Below, one piece after another: positions 39,878-51,822 of a stretch of DNA of 64,000 nt (the first letter of the stretch is position 1; the number at the start of each line of letters is the position of its first letter). The position numbers and the translations under genes are program-made. The notes beneath the pieces were generated by a model. It worked only from the letters and a program-made list of their open reading frames with translations. It had not been told where the DNA came from and did not search any database. This DNA comes from Chitinophagaceae bacterium. Lineage in GTDB: Bacteria > Bacteroidota > Bacteroidia > Chitinophagales > Chitinophagaceae. Where the stretch lies: contig JADKIE010000008.1 in the NCBI GenBank assembly GCA_016721385.1, positions 62,001 through 126,000 on the forward strand, given 5' to 3'.

Positions 39878-42800
39878 ATGAAAGGTGGACTTACAAAAAT
39901 TTTCTTAAAATCAAGAGTGTATATTGGATTGTTTCTATTAACAATAACGATTTCATTTAATCAAATTCAAGCACAATGTACTTGTTCTGGTAATTTGGTA
40001 TTGAATCCAAGTTTTGAAACCGTATCTAGTGGAAATGTTCCTGCAAACTGGAGTTATTGGGGTGGAACATTCACACGACAAACATCTAATGTAGTTTGCG
40101 GCTCATATAGTGGTCATTTTCAAGTAACTTCTGCTTGGAGTGGTTTTTTCCAAGATTTTGCTGTTGCAGGAGGCTCTATTTTAAATATTTCCTTATATGC
40201 AGGTGCCAATAATTCTTCTTTTACTCACATGGTTCAATTCGAATTTTATAATGGAGCTACATTATTATCTAGTATAAATCCACTTCATATTGATGCAGTG
40301 TTACCAACGATGCAGCACTATACATTTTTTGCATTTGCTCCTGCTGGAACCTCAACTGCTCGAATTATAATTAAATCCGATCAGGGAATTTTTGATGTTG
40401 ATAATGTGTGTATTACTGCTACAGCTGGTAGTGGGTGTAATTATAATGATAACACAGCTTCGAGTGGATTTTGCGTTCCAACACCTACTTGTAACTCTAC
40501 TAATGCAATAAATTGGTCTCAAGCAATTGATTTAAATACTGGTGCCCCTTCTGTGGTAAGATTATGGGATGGAGCCACAACTTCTTATATCATCCCCTCA
40601 AGTTTTTATCCAACCGTATTAACAGCTGGTACGCCTGTAAGTGTTGATATTTCAGATGTTGTTTCTTGGGATGGTTATGCTGGAAGAAATACTGTTGTTC
40701 AAGCTAATGAAAGATGGAGAATAGTTTTTAAAAAAAATGGTGCAAACGTATTTATCTCAAATTGGACAAATGATGTTCCCGATAATGTTACGCAAGGATA
40801 TTGGAGAGGAGCTTTAAATGGAGCAACTTTACCTACTGGCGCTGATCAAGTAGTGATTGAGCATTGGTCATTAGGGGCTGGTCAATCCGGCCAAGGGCCA
40901 AATTCGGTAGTTCCTGCTGGAGTGTGTATATCTGTTACACCTATTGGTAGTAGCCTAAGCTTAGGAAACTTTGTATGGGATGATAAAAATAACAATGGTA
41001 TTCAAGAAGCTGGTGAACCTGGGATTAATGGAGCTACTGTTAAATTGTATCTGGATGCGAATAATGATAATATGGCAGATGGTACAGCTATTTTTTCAAC
41101 AACTACTAATATAAATGGTTTCTATGAATTTAATAACTTAAGTGCAACCAACTATATTGTTGGTGTTGTCATACCTGTCGGCTCCAATGTTGTTGCTACG
41201 AATGGTGGTGATCCAGATAATAATATCAATAATGATAATAATGGGATTGTTCTATCAAATGGCGAAGTAAGGAGTAATGCAATTACACTCTCTGTTGCAG
41301 GTGAGCCCACCACAGATGGTGATGGAAGCAATGGCAATCTTACGTTGGACTTTGGATTTGTTTATCCTTGCTCAAATGCCGTACAAATGGTAACAAATGG
41401 TAGTTTTACTACTGCCTCCGTTTCAGGTTTTAATACTGATGTTCCAAATGGTTCTTATGGGTTTACTTCAAATCCATTTCAGGTTTATAGTGTGTGGACA
41501 AGTTTGGGAGATAGGACTACAGGTTTTGGTAATATGATGTGGTTTAGTGATGATAATGCAGCAACTAACAGAAAACAATGGTATCAAAATTACACTGTTA
41601 CCTCTGGTAATGAATACACATTTACTACATGGGTAAGAAATGTTGTAAATAATGGAGCTAATCCCACACTTTACTTAACTGCTAATGGTGTACAACTTTC
41701 AGGAAGTTCAAGTATTATTACTTATGCAGATGGATGGAAAAAAATTACAGGAACATTTGTTGCTACAACTAGTGGTAATGTGGAATTTGCTGTAGTACTT
41801 GCTGCTAATCAATGGAACCATGATTTTGTTTTAGATGATGTTAGCATTATAAGTTGTTCTACCACAAATATTTTAAAACTTGGCAATCAAATATTTTACG
41901 ATTTAAATGATAATGGTATTAAGGATGCTACAGAGAGTGGCTGGCCTTTTGGTGGTATCATTGTTAATCTTCATTTGGATAATAATAATGATGGTATAAC
42001 TGATGCTGGCTGGGTTACTTTATCCACTTATACTGATGGAAATGGCTTTTATCAGTTTGAAGGACTGAATCCCGGTAGTTATTTTGTAACTCTTACAAAT
42101 CCATACCCAATAGATTGGCAAAAAAGTTCAGTAAATGGCGGAGACCCAGATAACGATATTGATAATGATAATGCTGGTGTTACTGGTACAACAACAATTA
42201 AAGGGCTTACAGTAACTTTAACAGCAGGTGGGGAACCAACTACAGGCATTGATGGGGATAATACAAATGGTAATCAAACATACGATTTTGGTTTGTGGAA
42301 AGCCAATGGTTTGGGTGATTATGTTTTCTTAGATGCCAATGCAAATGGTATACAAGATGTTGGTGAAAACGGAATTGCCAATGTATTAGTAACGCTTTCT
42401 AAAGGGAGTACTACATATACTAGAGTAACTGATGCTAATGGTTATTACTTCTTTTCGGATTTATATGATTTAGCAAATGGTGGATATTCACTAACATTTG
42501 CAACACCTACTGGCTACTCTCCGTCGCCAGCAAATCAAGGAAACAATGATGCAAAAGACAGCGACCCTGTTAATGGGGTGATTACGGGCATTACCGTCCC
42601 CATTGGAACATGGAATCATACATTTGATCAGACAGGTTTTTCCTCTAAGGATCATTAGGTGACAAAGTTTGGTTGGATACTGATAAAGATGGTGTACAAG
42701 ATACAGGTGAACCAGGTGTTGCTGGTATCACAGTAAGCCTATTTGATAATACAAATAAATTAGTAGGAACAACTGTTACCGATGCATATGGTAATTACTT

Positions 42801-45800
42801 ATTTAACAATTTACCTGCTGGTGATTATACAGTAAGTGTTACTTTACCTGCTAACTACACTTTTACTACTTCTACGGGTACATCAGAAACAAATGCTACC
42901 AATAGTGATGTTAATTCAATAACAGGTAACACTACAACAGTAACATTAAGTCCTGGCGAAAATCAATTAAATATTGATGCAGGTATCATCTTTAATAACC
43001 CTCCAACTAAAGCCAATATTGGTGATAGAGTTTGGTTAGATACGGATAAAGATGGTATTCAGGATGCAGGCGAACCTGGAATTGCAGGCGTAACGGTTAC
43101 TTTGTTTGATAACACAGGTGCAATTGTTGCTACTACAGTTACGGATGCAAATGGTAACTACTTCTTTACCAATGTAACATAGGAACTGGTTATACAATAG
43201 GCTTTACAGCACCAGCAGGTACAGTATTTAGCCCAAGAGATGCAACAGGTGATGCTAATGATAGTGATGCTGATCCAGTGACTGGTAGAACAGCTCCTTT
43301 CACTGTAGTAGCTGGCGTAACTGATTTAAGTTTTGATGCTGGTATATCTCCACAAGTATCTACAAAGGCAAGCTTAGGTGATAAAGTGTGGAATGATTTA
43401 GATAAAGATGGTATTCAAGATACAAATGAGCCCGGTATTGCAGGAGTAACCGTAAGGCTATTAGCTTCAAACGGTACTACTATTTTAGCTACCACAACTA
43501 CTGATGCTTTTGGTAATTACATATTCACCAATTTGGGTGCTGGCACTTATGTGGTTGAGTTTGTAAAACCAAGTGGTTTTACAAACAGCCCTAAAGATGC
43601 TGGTACAGATGATGCAAAAGATAGCGATACAGATGTTACAACTGGTAAAACAGGTGCAATAATTTTAGCTGCTGGTGATAGAAATACAACAGTTGATGCT
43701 GGTATGTATATTACTACGCCTCCGGGTTTATTGCAATTAGGAGATAAGGTATTTAATGATGAAAATAGAGATGGTATTCAAGGTGCAACAGAAGATGGAG
43801 TTTCAGGTATAACTGTTACATTATATCAAAATGGTACAGATGGTTTACCAGGTACTGCTGATGATGTGAAATTAAAATCAACTTCTACTGATGTTAATGG
43901 TAATTACTCATTTACATATTTGAGCGTCTTCTGGTGCTCAACTAACTATAATGTACAATTTAGCAACTTGCCAAATGGTTATAGCTTTACTACACAAGAC
44001 CAAACAACTGGTGGTGGTAACGATACAAATGATAGTGATCCTAACACCGTTACTGGTCGTACAGGTAGCATTAATTTAACTGCAAATAACTTTACAGTAG
44101 ATGCTGGTTTAGTGCAAGGTGTTGCTGCTGGTAAAGGTAGCTTAGGTGATAGAGTATGGTACGATATGCCAGGCGGTACTACAGGTGTACAAGATGCAAC
44201 TGAACAAGGTGTATCTGGCGTAACAGTTAAATTATATAGAGATGCAAATAACGATGGTACAATTAGCGGTGCTGAATTAACTGCAATAGCTACAACAACT
44301 ACAAATGCATTAGGTAATTATTTGTTTGGCGGTTTAGATGCTGGAAACTATCAAGTAGGCTTCAGTAACTTACCTGCTGGCTTTACATTAACAACTAAAG
44401 ATGCAGGTACAGATGATGCAAAAGATAGTGATGGTAATGGCTTAGGCTTAGGGGTATCGGGTAATACAGCTACTGCAGGTACAGCATACACTGGCTTTAT
44501 TAGCTTGGCACAAGGAGAAGATAACTTAACAGTTGACTTAGGAATTGTACCTCCTGCTAATACAAATAGCCTTGGTGGTGATGTTTGGAAAGATTCAAAC
44601 AACGATGGTAATCAAACGCCAGGTGAACAACCCGTAAAAGGTGTAATGGTAACGTTGTATAATGCAACTGGTAATCCAATTGCAACAACTGTTACTGATG
44701 AAAATGGTAGATACTTATTTGTAGGATTACCAGATGGTTCATATAGCGTAGGCTTTACTAGTTTACCTGCTGGTTATAATTTCACTAACCAATCTGCAAC
44801 TAACGATGCAACTGGTAGTGATGCTAATATAACAACTGGCAGAACAACTACTGTAACACTTGGAGCAGGTAACAGAAACGATACAAGCTTAGATGCTGGT
44901 TTAGTAACTACAAGAGCAGCGTTAGGTAATTATGTATGGTTTGATACAAACGGAAATGGTACACAAGATGCTACAGAAAGTGGTATTGCCGGTGTAACAG
45001 TTACGTTAACTCGTCCTGGATTTGGATTAGATGGTACTGCAGGTAACGCTGATGATGCTTTACCAGTAGCTACTGCAATTACAGATGCAAACGGTGGTTA
45101 TTTCTTCGGAAATTTAGCTGTAGGTAATTATGTAGTAAACTTTGCAACTATACCTACTAATACAGTATTTACACAACAAAATACTCCAGGAGATAATCAA
45201 AACAATACTAATAGTGATGCTAATCCAACAACCGGTAATAGTGCTTCAATAGCATTAAGTGCAGGCGAAACAGATTTAACCATTGATGCTGGAGTTAAAC
45301 CAAACTTGCCAGGTGCAGTAGGTAACTATGTTTGGAAAGATGTTGATGGCGATGGAATACAAGATGCAACGAGTAGGAGTTGCAGGTGTTCTAGTAACAT
45401 TATACAACTCAGCTAACCAACCTGTAGGTTCTGCAATTACTGATGGTAATGGTGCTTACTTAATTACTAACGTGCCAGCTGGTACAGGTTACACAATTGG
45501 GTTTAGCAATCTACCAACTGGCGCAATCTTTACTACACAAACAAGTAATGTAACTCCAACAGATGCTACATTAGGTAGTGATGCAGATCTTGTAACAGGA
45601 AGAACAGCAGAAACTTACAATAGTGGCTGGCGAAACATTGCCAACTGTTGATGCAGGTATAAGAACAAATATTTTGAACCTTGGTAATTATGTATGGTAT
45701 GATAAGAACAATAACGGAACACAGGATGCAACAGAGCAAGGTATAAATGCATTAGCAGTAAGATTGTATAAAGATGTAGATGCAGATAATATTCCGGATG

Positions 45801-48800
45801 GAGCTGCTATTGCAACTACAACTACAAATGCAAGTGGTATATATAATTTTGGAAGTTTAAACCGGGTAATTACATAGTAGGAGTTGAATTGCCAAATGGT
45901 TATACACCATCTTTAACTACTGCAACAAGTGTTGTTCCAAATAACGATAATAATACCGATAACAATGCTATTACACTAATAGGAACAGAAGTACGCAGTA
46001 ATTTTATTACATTAACTGCAAATACTGAGCCTGATGTAGCAGTAGATAGTGATGGTACAAATGGTAACTTAACGTTAGACTTTGGTATTAAAGGAACAGG
46101 TGCATTAGGAAACTTTGTTTGGAATGATGTAAACGGAAATGGTGTACAAGATGGCGGCGAAGCAGGTATTCCAAATGCAACGGTAACACTAACATATCCT
46201 GATGGGGCTACTGTAACTACAACTACAGATGTAAACGGTGTATATGCATTTAATAATCTTATCTACCTGGTACATATAGTGTAACATTTGCTACACCTGC
46301 TAGTTACACACCAACAGGAAGTAACCTAGGTGGTAATGATGGTACAGATAGTGATCCGGTAGGTGGTATTGTAACAGGCATTGCATTAGCGGCAGGCCAA
46401 ACAGATAATTCAATAGATGCTGGTTTCTATCAATTAGTAAATGTAGGAAGCCATGTATGGTACGATAGAAATAATAATGGGATAAAAGATGCCGGTGAGC
46501 CAGCAATCAATGCTGCAACTGTTAAATTATATGCAGATGCAAACAATGATAATATTGCAGACGGAGCAGCATTAGCTACAACAACAACCGATGCAACCGG
46601 TTTATATGCCTTTAATAATTTAGCACCCAATAATTACATAGTAGGAGTAACCATTCCAACAGGATATGCAGTACAAACTATAAATGGCGGCGATCCTGAT
46701 ACCAATACAGATAACGATAACAATGGTACAAATACAAGTGTAGCAGGGGAAGTAAGAAGCAGTGCAGTAACACTAACAAGTGGAGGAGAACCTGCAACAG
46801 GCGTAGACGGTGATGGTACCAATGGAAACTTAACGGTTGACTTTGGCTTTATTGGCACAGGTTCAATTGGCGATTTTGTATTTACTGATTTAAATGGTAA
46901 TGGAGTACAGGATGCCGGCGAAGCAGGCATTCCCAATGCAACGGTAACATTAACCTATCCAGACGGAACTACAGCAAGTACAACAACGGATGCCAATGGT
47001 TTATATTCCTTTACCAACTTAGCACCGGGCAATTACAATGTAACTTTTGGCACACCAGCAGGCTTTACACCAACAGGAAGTAACTTAGGTGGCGATGATA
47101 CAAAAGATAGTGATCCGATTGGAGGAGTAGTAACAGGCATTGCCGTTAACGGTAACGCAAACACTACAATAGATGCAGGTTTTTATCAATTATTAAGTTT
47201 AGGAAATTATGTATGGGAAGATAAAAACAACAATGGCTTACAAGATGCTGGCGAGGCCGGAATAAATGGAGCTACTGTAAATCTTTATAAAGATACAAAC
47301 GGCGACAATATTCCTGATGGTGCGGCAATTGGAACAACAACAACTTCCGGTGGTGGCTTATACGGCTTTGGTTCGTTAGTTCCGGGCAACTATATTGTTG
47401 GCGTTGTTATTCCTGCAGGCTATGTAGTTTCATCTACAACTGCTACAAGTGCAAGTCCTAACAACGATAATCTTACAGATAATAATGGCGTAACAACCGT
47501 AAGTGGTGAAGTACGCAGCAATTTCATTACATTATCAAGTGCAGGCGAGCCTACAAATGATGGTGATGGTAATTTAGCAAATCAAACGTTAGACTTTGGT
47601 TTAAGAAGCATAGCAAGCCTTGGCGATAAAGTTTGGAGAGATGATGATAAAGATGGTGTACAAGATGCCGGCGAACCGGGTGTTTCTGGCGTAACAGTTA
47701 GCTTATTTGATAATACAGGAAAATTAGTAGGCTCTGTAGTAACAGATGCGTATGGTAACTACTTATTCAGTAATTTACCTGCAGGCGATTACACAGTAGG
47801 ATTTACGTTACCTGCTAATTACACTTTCTCTCCATCAACAGGTACATCAGAAACCAATGCTACGAATAGTGATGTAAATGCAATAACAGGAAACACAACA
47901 ATAATTACACTTAGCCCTGGCGAAAATCAATTAAATATTGATGCTGGTATTAGCTTTAATACCATTCCTCCTACCGCTAATATTGGCGATAGAGTTTGGT
48001 TAGATATTGATAAAGATGGTATTCAAGATGCTGGTGAGCCAGGCGTTGCAGGAGTAACAGTTACTTTGTATGATAACACAGGCGCAATTGTTGCTACAAC
48101 TGTTACAGATGCAAATGGTAACTACTTATTTACCAATGTAACACCAGGAACTGGTTATACAATAGGCTTTACAGCACCAGCAGGTACAGTATTTAGCCCA
48201 AAAGATGCAACAGGTGATGCTAATGATAGTGATGCTGATCCAGTAACTGGTAGAACAGGCTCCTTTTCACTGTAGTAGCTGGCGAACTGATTTAAGTTTT
48301 GATGCTGGTATATGTCCTCAGGTATCTACAAAGGCAAGTTTAGGTGATAAAGTGTGGAATGATTTAGATAAAGATGGTATTCAAGATACAAATGAGCCTG
48401 GTATTGCAGCGGTTACCGTAAGGCTTATAAGCTTCAAACGGTACTACTATTTTAGCTACCACAACTACTGATGCTTTTGGTAATTACATATTCACCAATT
48501 TGGGTGCTGGCACTTATGTGGTTGAGTTTGTAAAACCAAGTGGTTTTACAAGCAGCCCTAAAGATGCAGGTACAGATGATGCAAAAGATAGCGATACAGA
48601 TGTTACAACTGGTAAAACAGGTGCAATAATTTTAGCTGCTGGTGATAGAAATACAACAGTTGATGCTGGTATGTATATTACTACGCCTCCGGGTTTATTG
48701 CAATTGGGAGATAAGGCATTTAATGATGAAAATAGAGATGGTATTCAAGGTGCAACAGAAGATGGAGTTTCAGGTATAACTGTTACATTATATCAAAATG

Positions 48801-51744
48801 GTACAGATGGTTTACCAGGTACTGCTGATGATGTGAAATTAAAATCAACTTCTACTGATGTTAATGGTAATTACTCATTTACATATTTAGCAGCGTCTTC
48901 TGGTGCTACAACTAACTATAATGTACAATTTAGCAACTTGCCAAATGGTTATAGCTTTACTACACAAGACCAAACAATTGGCGGTGGTAACGATACAAAT
49001 GATAGTGACCCTAACACAGTAACTGGTCGTACAGGTAGCATTAATTTAACTGCAAATAACTTTACGGTAGATGCTGGTTTAGTGCAAGGTGTTGCTGCTG
49101 GTAAAGGTAGCTTGGGAGATAGAGTTTGGTACGATATGCCAAGCGGAACTACAGGTGTACAAGATGCAACTGAACAAGGTGTATCTGGCGTAACAGTTAA
49201 ATTATATAGAGATGCAAATAATGATGGTACAATTAGCGGTGCTGAATTAACTGCAATTAGCTACAACAACTACAAATGCATTAGGTAATTATTTGTTTGG
49301 CGGTTTAGATGCTGGAAACTATCAAGTAGGCTTCAGTAACTTACCTGCTGGCTTTACATTAACAACTAAAGATGCAGGTACAAATGATGCAAAAGATAGT
49401 GATGGTAATCCTTTAGGTTCTGCAGTAGCAGGTAATACTGCAACTACAGGTACCAGTTATACTGGTTTAGTAAGTCTTGCACAAGGCGAAGATAAACTAA
49501 CAGTTGACTTAGGTATTGTTCCTCCGGCAAATACAAACAGCCTTGGTGGCGATGTATGGAAAGATTCAAACAACGATGGTAATCAAACGCCGGAGAACAA
49601 CCCGTAAAGGTGTAATGGTAACATTGTATAATGCAACTGGTAATCCAATTGCAACAACAGTTACTGATGAAAATGGTAGATACTTATTTGTAGGATTACC
49701 AGATGGTTCATATAGCGTAGGCTTTACTAGTTTACCTGCTGGTTATAATTTCACTAACCAATCTGCAACTAACGATGCAACTGGTAGTGATGCTAATATA
49801 ACAACTGGCAGAACAACTACTGTAACACTTGGAGCAGGTAACAGAAACGATACAAGCTAGATGCTGGTTTAGTAACTACAAGAGCAGCATTAGGTAATTA
49901 TGTATGGTTTGATGGAAACAGAAATGGTACACAAGATGCTACCGAAAGTGGTATTGCCGGTGTAACAGTTACGTTAACTCGTCCTGGATTTGGATTAGAT
50001 GGTACTGCAGGTAACGCTGATGATGCTTTACCAGTAGCTACTGCAATTACAGATGCAAACGGTGGTTATTTCTTCGGAAATTTAGCTGTAGGTAATTATG
50101 TAGTAAACTTTGCAACTATACCTACTTTAATAGCATTAAGTGCAGGCGAAACAGATTTAACCATTGATGCTGGAGTTAAACCAAATTTACCGGGTGCAGT
50201 AGGTAATTATGTTTGGAAAGATGTTAATGGCGATGGAATACAAGATGCAAATGAACCAGGAGTTGCAGGTGTATTGGTAACATTGTACAACTGCAGCTAA
50301 CCAACCTATAGGTTCTGCAATTACTGATGGTAATGGTGCTTACTTAATTACTAACGTACCGGCTGGTACAGGTTACACAATTGGGTTTAGCAATCTACCA
50401 ACTGGCGCAATCTTTACTACACAAACAAGTAATGTAACTCCAACAGATGCTACATTAGGTAGTGATGCAGATCTTGTAACAGGAAGAACAGCAAGCTTTA
50501 CAATAGTGGCTGGCGAAACATTGCCAACTGTTGATGCAGGTATAAGAACAAATATTTTGAACCTTGGTAATTATGTATGGTATGATAAGAACAATAACGG
50601 AACACAAGATGCAACAGAGCAAGGTATAAATGCATTAGCAGTAAGATTGTATAAAGATGTAGATGCGGATAATATTCCGGATGGAGCTGCTATTGCAACT
50701 ACAACTACAAATGCAAGTGGTATATATAATTTTGGAAGTTTAAACCCGGGTAATTACATAGTAGGAGTTGAATTGCCAAATGGTTATACACCATCTTTAA
50801 CTACTGCAACAAGTGTTGTTCCAAATAACGATAATAATACCGATAACAATGCTATTACACTAATAGGAACAGAAGTACGCAGTAATTTTATTACATTAAC
50901 TGCAAATACTGAGCCTGATGTAGCAGTAGATAGTGATGGTACAAATGGTAACTTAACGTTAGACTTTGGAGTTAAAGGATTAGGCGCCATCGGTAATTTT
51001 GTATGGTACGATCTTAACCGTAATGGAGTACAGGATGCAGGTGAGGCAGGTATACCAAATTCAACGGTTACTTTAACTTATCCTGATGGTACAACAGTAA
51101 GTACAACAACTGATGCCAATGGAGCATACGCATTTAATAATTTAATTCCGGGTACATATAGTGTTACGTTTGAAACACCGGCAGGAACGATGGCTACGGG
51201 CAGTAACTTAGGAGGTAACGATTTAACGGATAGTGACCCAATTGGTGGCGTAGTATCAGGTATTGCCTTAGCCGCTGGTCAAACGGATAATTCAATTGAT
51301 GCAGGCTTCCATAACACTTGTTCTAGCATTATAAGAGGTAATGTATGGCATGATGCCGATGGTATGACTGATAATTTTGTGGATAGTATTTATCCTACAG
51401 CTGTTACTCCAATACCAACAAATTTAAGAGTAAGTTTAGTTAGCCTAACAACTGGGTTAGTGGTTAGAAATAGCTTAGTATCCGGAACAGGTATATTCCA
51501 ATTCTCAAATGTACCAGCCGGCAGCTATTACATACAAGTAAGTAGAAATGCAGGTGTTGTAGGTCAATTACCTCCACCAGTAGTACTGCCTAACGGTTGG
51601 ACGTACACTGGTGAAAAATTAGGAACAGGACCAGGTAGAGACTTACTAGTAAATGGTATATTAAATGTAACAATGGGTTACGAGTGTATAGGTAATGCAA
51701 ACTTTGGTATTAAACTAAATAACACAGATATAGGAATCGATTAA
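39878..51744 (+). CDS. Giant SdrD-B-repeat surface protein (about 3,950 residues), many frameshifts
   Basis: Exported repeat protein, probably a stalk-like adhesin. I start at ATG 39878; signal peptide ends SFNQIQAQ. A jelly-roll-like N-domain opens CTCSGNLVLNPSFETVSSG; another such domain lies near 41380-41870. Twenty-six SdrD-B-like units of 100-140 residues follow, each opening like LGDKVWxDxxKDGIQDxxEPG with Ca-binding Asp/Asn and closing with LTVDAGI or LDFGF; first at about 40969, last at about 50990. The last region (IIRGNVWHDADGMTDNFVDS) resembles modules of the next gene. No T9SS domain is evident at the end. Frame breaks, mostly one base, occur near 42647, 43180, 45370, 45620, 45862, 46265, 48260, 48290, 48425, 49257, 49590, 49857 and 50290. 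The stretch 46265-48275 is one open frame lacking in-frame start codons until late. Confidence 0.8.
43180..46087 (+). repeat. Internal duplication in giant adhesin gene, copy A
   Basis: Near-identical at the nucleotide level to 48140-50970 (offset about 4.96 kb at the left, 4.88 kb at the right). It spans eight SdrD-B units. Similarity falls off gradually outside: repeats to the left (from about 42650) are clearly related but more diverged. Copy A has its own indels (for example CC at 45862-45863 where copy B has CCC). Confidence 0.85.
48140..50970 (+). repeat. Internal duplication in giant adhesin gene, copy B
   Basis: Partner of 43180-46087. It lacks 87 bases present in copy A (A: about 45157-45243; B junction near 50126), an in-frame loss of 29 codons. 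It has its own indels (extra T at 49257, missing T at 49857) where copy A is intact. Confidence 0.85.
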
Positions 51745-51822
51745 TAGTATATAAAAATAGAAATTCAATTTTCAATATAAAACCAAGTGCAAAACAGTTA
51801 TCTAACAAACAAACAAAAAAAA

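Noticed and set aside
42650..51330. Regularly spaced repeats at 330-430-base intervals
   Set aside because: Considered as an array of non-coding repeats, but the units are protein-coding SdrD-B domains with period set by domain length; no CRISPR-like short repeats and spacers exist.
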